This document shows positions 60,319-64,000 of a stretch of DNA of 64,000 nucleotides, in pieces. Source of the DNA: Mactra quadrangularis (Eukaryota > Mollusca > Bivalvia > Venerida > Mactridae); assembly GCA_025267735.1 (NCBI GenBank), contig CM046303.1:67967034-68031033 (forward strand), given 5' to 3'. The position numbers were made by a program, and so were the translations under genes. The notes beneath the pieces were generated by a model. The model was given only the letters and a program-made list of their open reading frames with translations, was not told where the DNA came from and made no database searches. How positions within the stretch are numbered: position 1 is the stretch's first letter; the number at the start of each line of letters is the position of its first letter.

Positions 60319-62507
60319 GATAATATATGTACGAGATAAATTCAGCTCATAAAGTCAGCTTTCTTTTCAGTCTATTGACAGAATTATTCATGACGCAATG
60401 GTTTTGATATACTTTACAACACCTGTAAGTATACATGTAAATTTGAGCTCTTATCTGAGCCAGGGTTGGTCCGCTTTTATTGCAATTTTCAACAAATATG
60501 GTTCAAAGACGGAACTTAAATATCATGTGTATTGAACAACATAAAACAAAATCTTTAACACATAAAAACAAAAAAATCACATTGGGTGAAAAAGTTGAAG
60601 TAACAAAATGTTGATTTCTATCGGCCCGAAAAAGTGAATGATTATGGCAAAAGGTAATTGTCTCCGACGTTCTGTAATGACAAGTATGCTGAAAACCGTT
60701 TGACATCGTGATCTCATAGATTTCACTAACTGCTGGAAGGGATTCCGATCACTGGCATCAGAGTCCATATCTTATGATCATAAAATAATGCGTACGTCCC
60801 TATATGTAGTTCCCTGTGAACACTACCTTATATATAATAAACATTATAATGAAAGTATAGTTATAACTCGTACACGATAATGTATATGGGACCGATTTTT
60901 TATTGTTCGTCTTTTTCGGTCAAGTACATATCACTTTGGAAAATCAGTAAAGCTTACTACAAAAACTACTTCTTGAGGTACATGAAAGAACTCAACTCTT
61001 CAAGCATATGTATTACAGAGAAAAGTTTAATAAACGAATATTGTAATAACCACATGAAATCAAACACCGAAATATATACAAAAGTGAAGATTCCCTGTGG
61101 TGAACCCCAATTTGAAAGGACGTGATGCATTGATTTCTCATCCTATACGCAGACTATTAAACATATCTTGGGGCTTTACTCATCGCACAAATCGGCTACG
61201 CACTGGAAGTAGTGCGGTGTACGCATGAACATAAAATCGTTGTATGTTTTTGTTTAAATTATCTTGATTAAATAGTAAGAAATGCTACATGAAACTACAT
61301 GAATACCAATTCATAGATACAAGGTCCTTTTAAACCTCAATGGGTGTATATAATTAGCCGTATCCTAATTTCGATTTTAAAGACATGAGTAAAGATTGAC
61401 AGATGAAAATACGTTCTCATGGATGTTAAATGACCAACATAACAGTTTCATTTAACGAGCATACTTTATTTGGGATCGTAATGTTATATTGCGAAGTCAC
61501 AGAAACATACTGAATTTATTCATGATGCTTAGCGTAGTACCGTACAGGCTAGATAGTTTGTGAACATAATGTTGAACTCTGATATAGATCAATGGATAGG
61601 AAATAAAACAGATAATGTATTTAACGAGTGCAAGGACATTGATGCCAGTGATTCCCATATATACCAACCCACTCGCGCACAATCCTTCCTTGTAGGCTCT
61701 GCTAGGGTTTGAGACGCAACATTATAATTTAATACATATTTTATTCAATAAATTGGATTAGATACCAACATTATTACACCGCGGTTCAATCAATCTCAAA
61801 CATGTACTATCATGTTCAGGCTGGAGATTTCGGTGGTATGCACATTAGCGTGTTGTTGTTTTCATGTTGTAATATTGGTGGCGCTCTCGCTGTGTGGGCT
61901 GGCGCACCATCAATGAAACAACCAAATACCTACCCACGCTGTTCTATCCTTAGCCAGCCCATTTAATGATTTTTGGATGAGTGAGTAAGGATTTTCTCTT
62001 TCATTTAATGAATTTCATCGATTCACGGTTCAACGCACCGATTATATTACTGTGGAAAAGGTGATTCCACCGTCATAATCTATTTATAGTCAATACTCGA
62101 TACACAAACTTAAGTTAAAATTATTGTTTAATTAAAACGTTTTACGGAATTGAAAAATGTATACTTGTAAGTTTTGTTTAGTATATTGTCGAATGATATT
62201 CTGTTTTTGGTCGAGTTTATCGCCATTTCAATACAAAACAAATTATGGTCATTTTGGCGGCCAGTTCACTTAGCCTAGTTTTCCTGAACCATTATCAATG
62301 ATTAATACTTACATACCCCATCGCAAACTTGACAAGTTATTCATGCACATTGTCAATGAAAAGAAATTGACATTATTGTCATTTTTAACAAAAATGGTGA
62401 ATGCTGTTCAGTTGGTTTTGACGCCTTTGGAACATTTAATTCGATATCCTGTGTGAAGCCTACTGCGCTATAGACTTGGGTTCATCTATAACACCATTCA
62501 ATAAAAT

Positions 62508-62659
62508 ATGCTAATTTTTATTGCAGTGATCTTCATTGTTATTGGTTCAGTACATTCACAGACATGTAACTCTACAGCTATTTTAACTGACGTATATGCC
62601 TGTATTCAACAATATGGCGATTTAACTCAATTTGGATATTTGCACACAGTTTGTGGAGA
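62508..62659 (+). CDS. Exon 1 of a second copy of the Cys-rich gene (partial gene)
   Basis: All 152 bases from ATG to donor are the same as exon 1 of the first gene, while flanking DNA shows scattered differences. The donor is GTGAGA instead of GTAAGA, still consensus. Intron 1 follows and runs past the window end, so exons 2-9 of this copy, and whether it is intact, cannot be seen. Confidence 0.78.
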
Positions 62660-64000
62660 GTGAGATCAATTATTTTGATTTTTTGTATCGTTTGAATTAG
62701 ACTTGCGTTTGTTTTTTTAATTGATCATTTTTCTTAGAACATTTAAACAATTCGTTAATATGCTAATTTACTTACAAATAGAGATAAAGATATTTTTTTC
62801 TTAAAAACAATTTCAAGAATGTTTTAACCGTATCAGCTATTGTCAATTACATATTTTGTATTAATATGTACCCGATGAGACATAAATATGTTTTAACCAA
62901 AAGGCTAAAACAAAAAAGACACACTGGCGGCTTTTCAACGTTATATCAGTTTTGTATAATAAGACTGAAACAGGATACAGTCACCTATGGTAGCAATAAT
63001 GAAGCCTCTGATTTTAAATTTTTATATTTAATCAGAGAACATCCAACTACAAGATTCAAAATTATAAAATTCAATTCTAAAAGGTAATGCGGCGCATGCA
63101 CAAAATTAAAAGTAATATCTATTGCCCAATAACTGGTAAGGTAAAATAAACTAGGAATGTAATTTTTCATGTATTAGTCCGGCCAACACCAAGGATGACC
63201 TTGTACGAAAGGATGTAGAAAATATTATTCAATTTATTGGTAGACATGATCTTACTGATTCCAAATCCGGTTGATGCCACTTTGTCATCCTTGGGCAAGT
63301 CCCAAAATCCAAGATGGCGACCAAGATGGCGGCTAGAGGCTAAAATATACATGCAAAATGTATTTTTACACATTATGTTCTTAAAATGAAGGACAAAAGT
63401 GATTTCAACCTCTGCGGATCCAGTTGGCTAAACTTTGTTATTCATATACAAATCTTTAAATTCAAAATGGCGATCAAAATGGCGGATAAAGGGCAATTGG
63501 CCCAGTATATAAAGAACAAACTGGCAGAAAGAGACTGAGTGGTGTAGAAATTTATTCACTTAAAGAATAGTTCATGTATTTAAAGACACCGATTGATTTA
63601 ACTAAGTTTTAAGTTATAAAAAACAATTATAAATCCAAAATGGCGGCTTAAATGGCGGATAAGATCTTATAGTTCAGTATATATGATATACATACATGGA
63701 CGGAAACAAACACGTGTGGGTGTAAGTTCAAATGTTGTTGTTTTTTCGCTTTTGAATCTTTCTCCAGTTCGTAAAACTAGTTAATCCCACCTGATTATCT
63801 ATTATCAACTCAAGATTCAAGGTGGAGTCCAAGATTACGGTTACAAAGCAAATTCAACCAGTTATATTTATTTAGCAATAATGTAATGTAAATAATGAAA
63901 TGTTTTTATAATGGCCTTGTTATTTGGTTATAATGCCGAAGTGAACGCCATATCAGCCCTGAGTTTGAAGTCAACCATCATACAGTTAATTAATAAGGTT
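62660..64000 (+). other. Intron 1 of gene copy 2, cut by window end
   Basis: It follows intron 1 of copy 1 almost base for base, including the left end of the mirrored-module element from 63174. Nothing new is recognised. Confidence 0.75.

Larger units (their letters stand above)
41845..64000 (+). repeat. Large direct duplication, copy 2
   Basis: Second copy of bases 1 to about 17380. The offset grows from 41,844 at the start to 46,621 at exon 1 because of copy-2-only DNA at 43545-44178, 45270-45474, 53269-54605 and 56062-59009. The copy-1 SINE at 2152-2402 is absent here, as are short segments matching 490-515 and about 1074-1104. Confidence 0.95.

Overview
This is AT-rich eukaryotic DNA with long introns, GT/AG splice sites and dense small mobile elements. 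A bivalve mollusc is the best guess: there is a tandem ~165 bp repeat inside a Helentron-like non-autonomous element ending in GACGCC repeats and a small hairpin, several tRNA-derived SINE families, Tc1/mariner debris, and deep divergence between two copies of one locus. Species is not assignable by eye. There are no prokaryotic genes, operons, rRNA or CRISPR array.

The window is dominated by one direct duplication. Bases 1 to about 17,380 recur from 41,845 to 64,000. Copy 2 is longer because it carries insertions: an LINE tail with an (AAT)n tract, a 1.34 kb hAT-like element inside a Tc1 element, and a 2.95 kb TAA-flanked element inside the Helentron-like repeat. Copy 1 carries a SINE that copy 2 lacks. 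The duplication begins exactly at the window edge, so its true left limit is unseen. It may be a real tandem duplication or two haplotypes placed end to end by an assembler.

Between and inside these copies lies the only host gene I can support. It has nine exons on the + strand from 15,887 to 38,259 and joins without a frame break into 1,413 nt (470 aa). The inferred protein has a signal peptide, a first domain with 14 cysteines, a Ser/Thr/Asn-rich linker, a second domain with 14 cysteines in matching positions, and a hydrophobic C-terminal tail that looks like a GPI-anchor signal. The intron phases of the two domains match (2-1-2 versus 2-1-1-2, with one extra symmetric exon in domain 2), so the gene arose by internal duplication of a four-exon unit. 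I do not recognise the family. Exon 1 of a second gene copy is at 62,508-62,659; its remaining exons lie beyond the window.

Layout: 1-15,886 is upstream, non-coding DNA with SINEs, a long inverted repeat (4.77-6.65 kb), a Tc1 element (9.8-11.1 kb), a G/C-tract MITE and the Helentron-like repeat (12.0-12.6 kb). 15,887-38,259 is the gene; its 6.5 kb intron 1 contains a 5.9 kb element with mirrored ATGGCGG modules. 38,260-41,844 is downstream flank with SINEs. 41,845-64,000 is copy 2 of the upstream region plus exon 1 and part of intron 1. All similarity statements come from reading the sequence; no searches were run.
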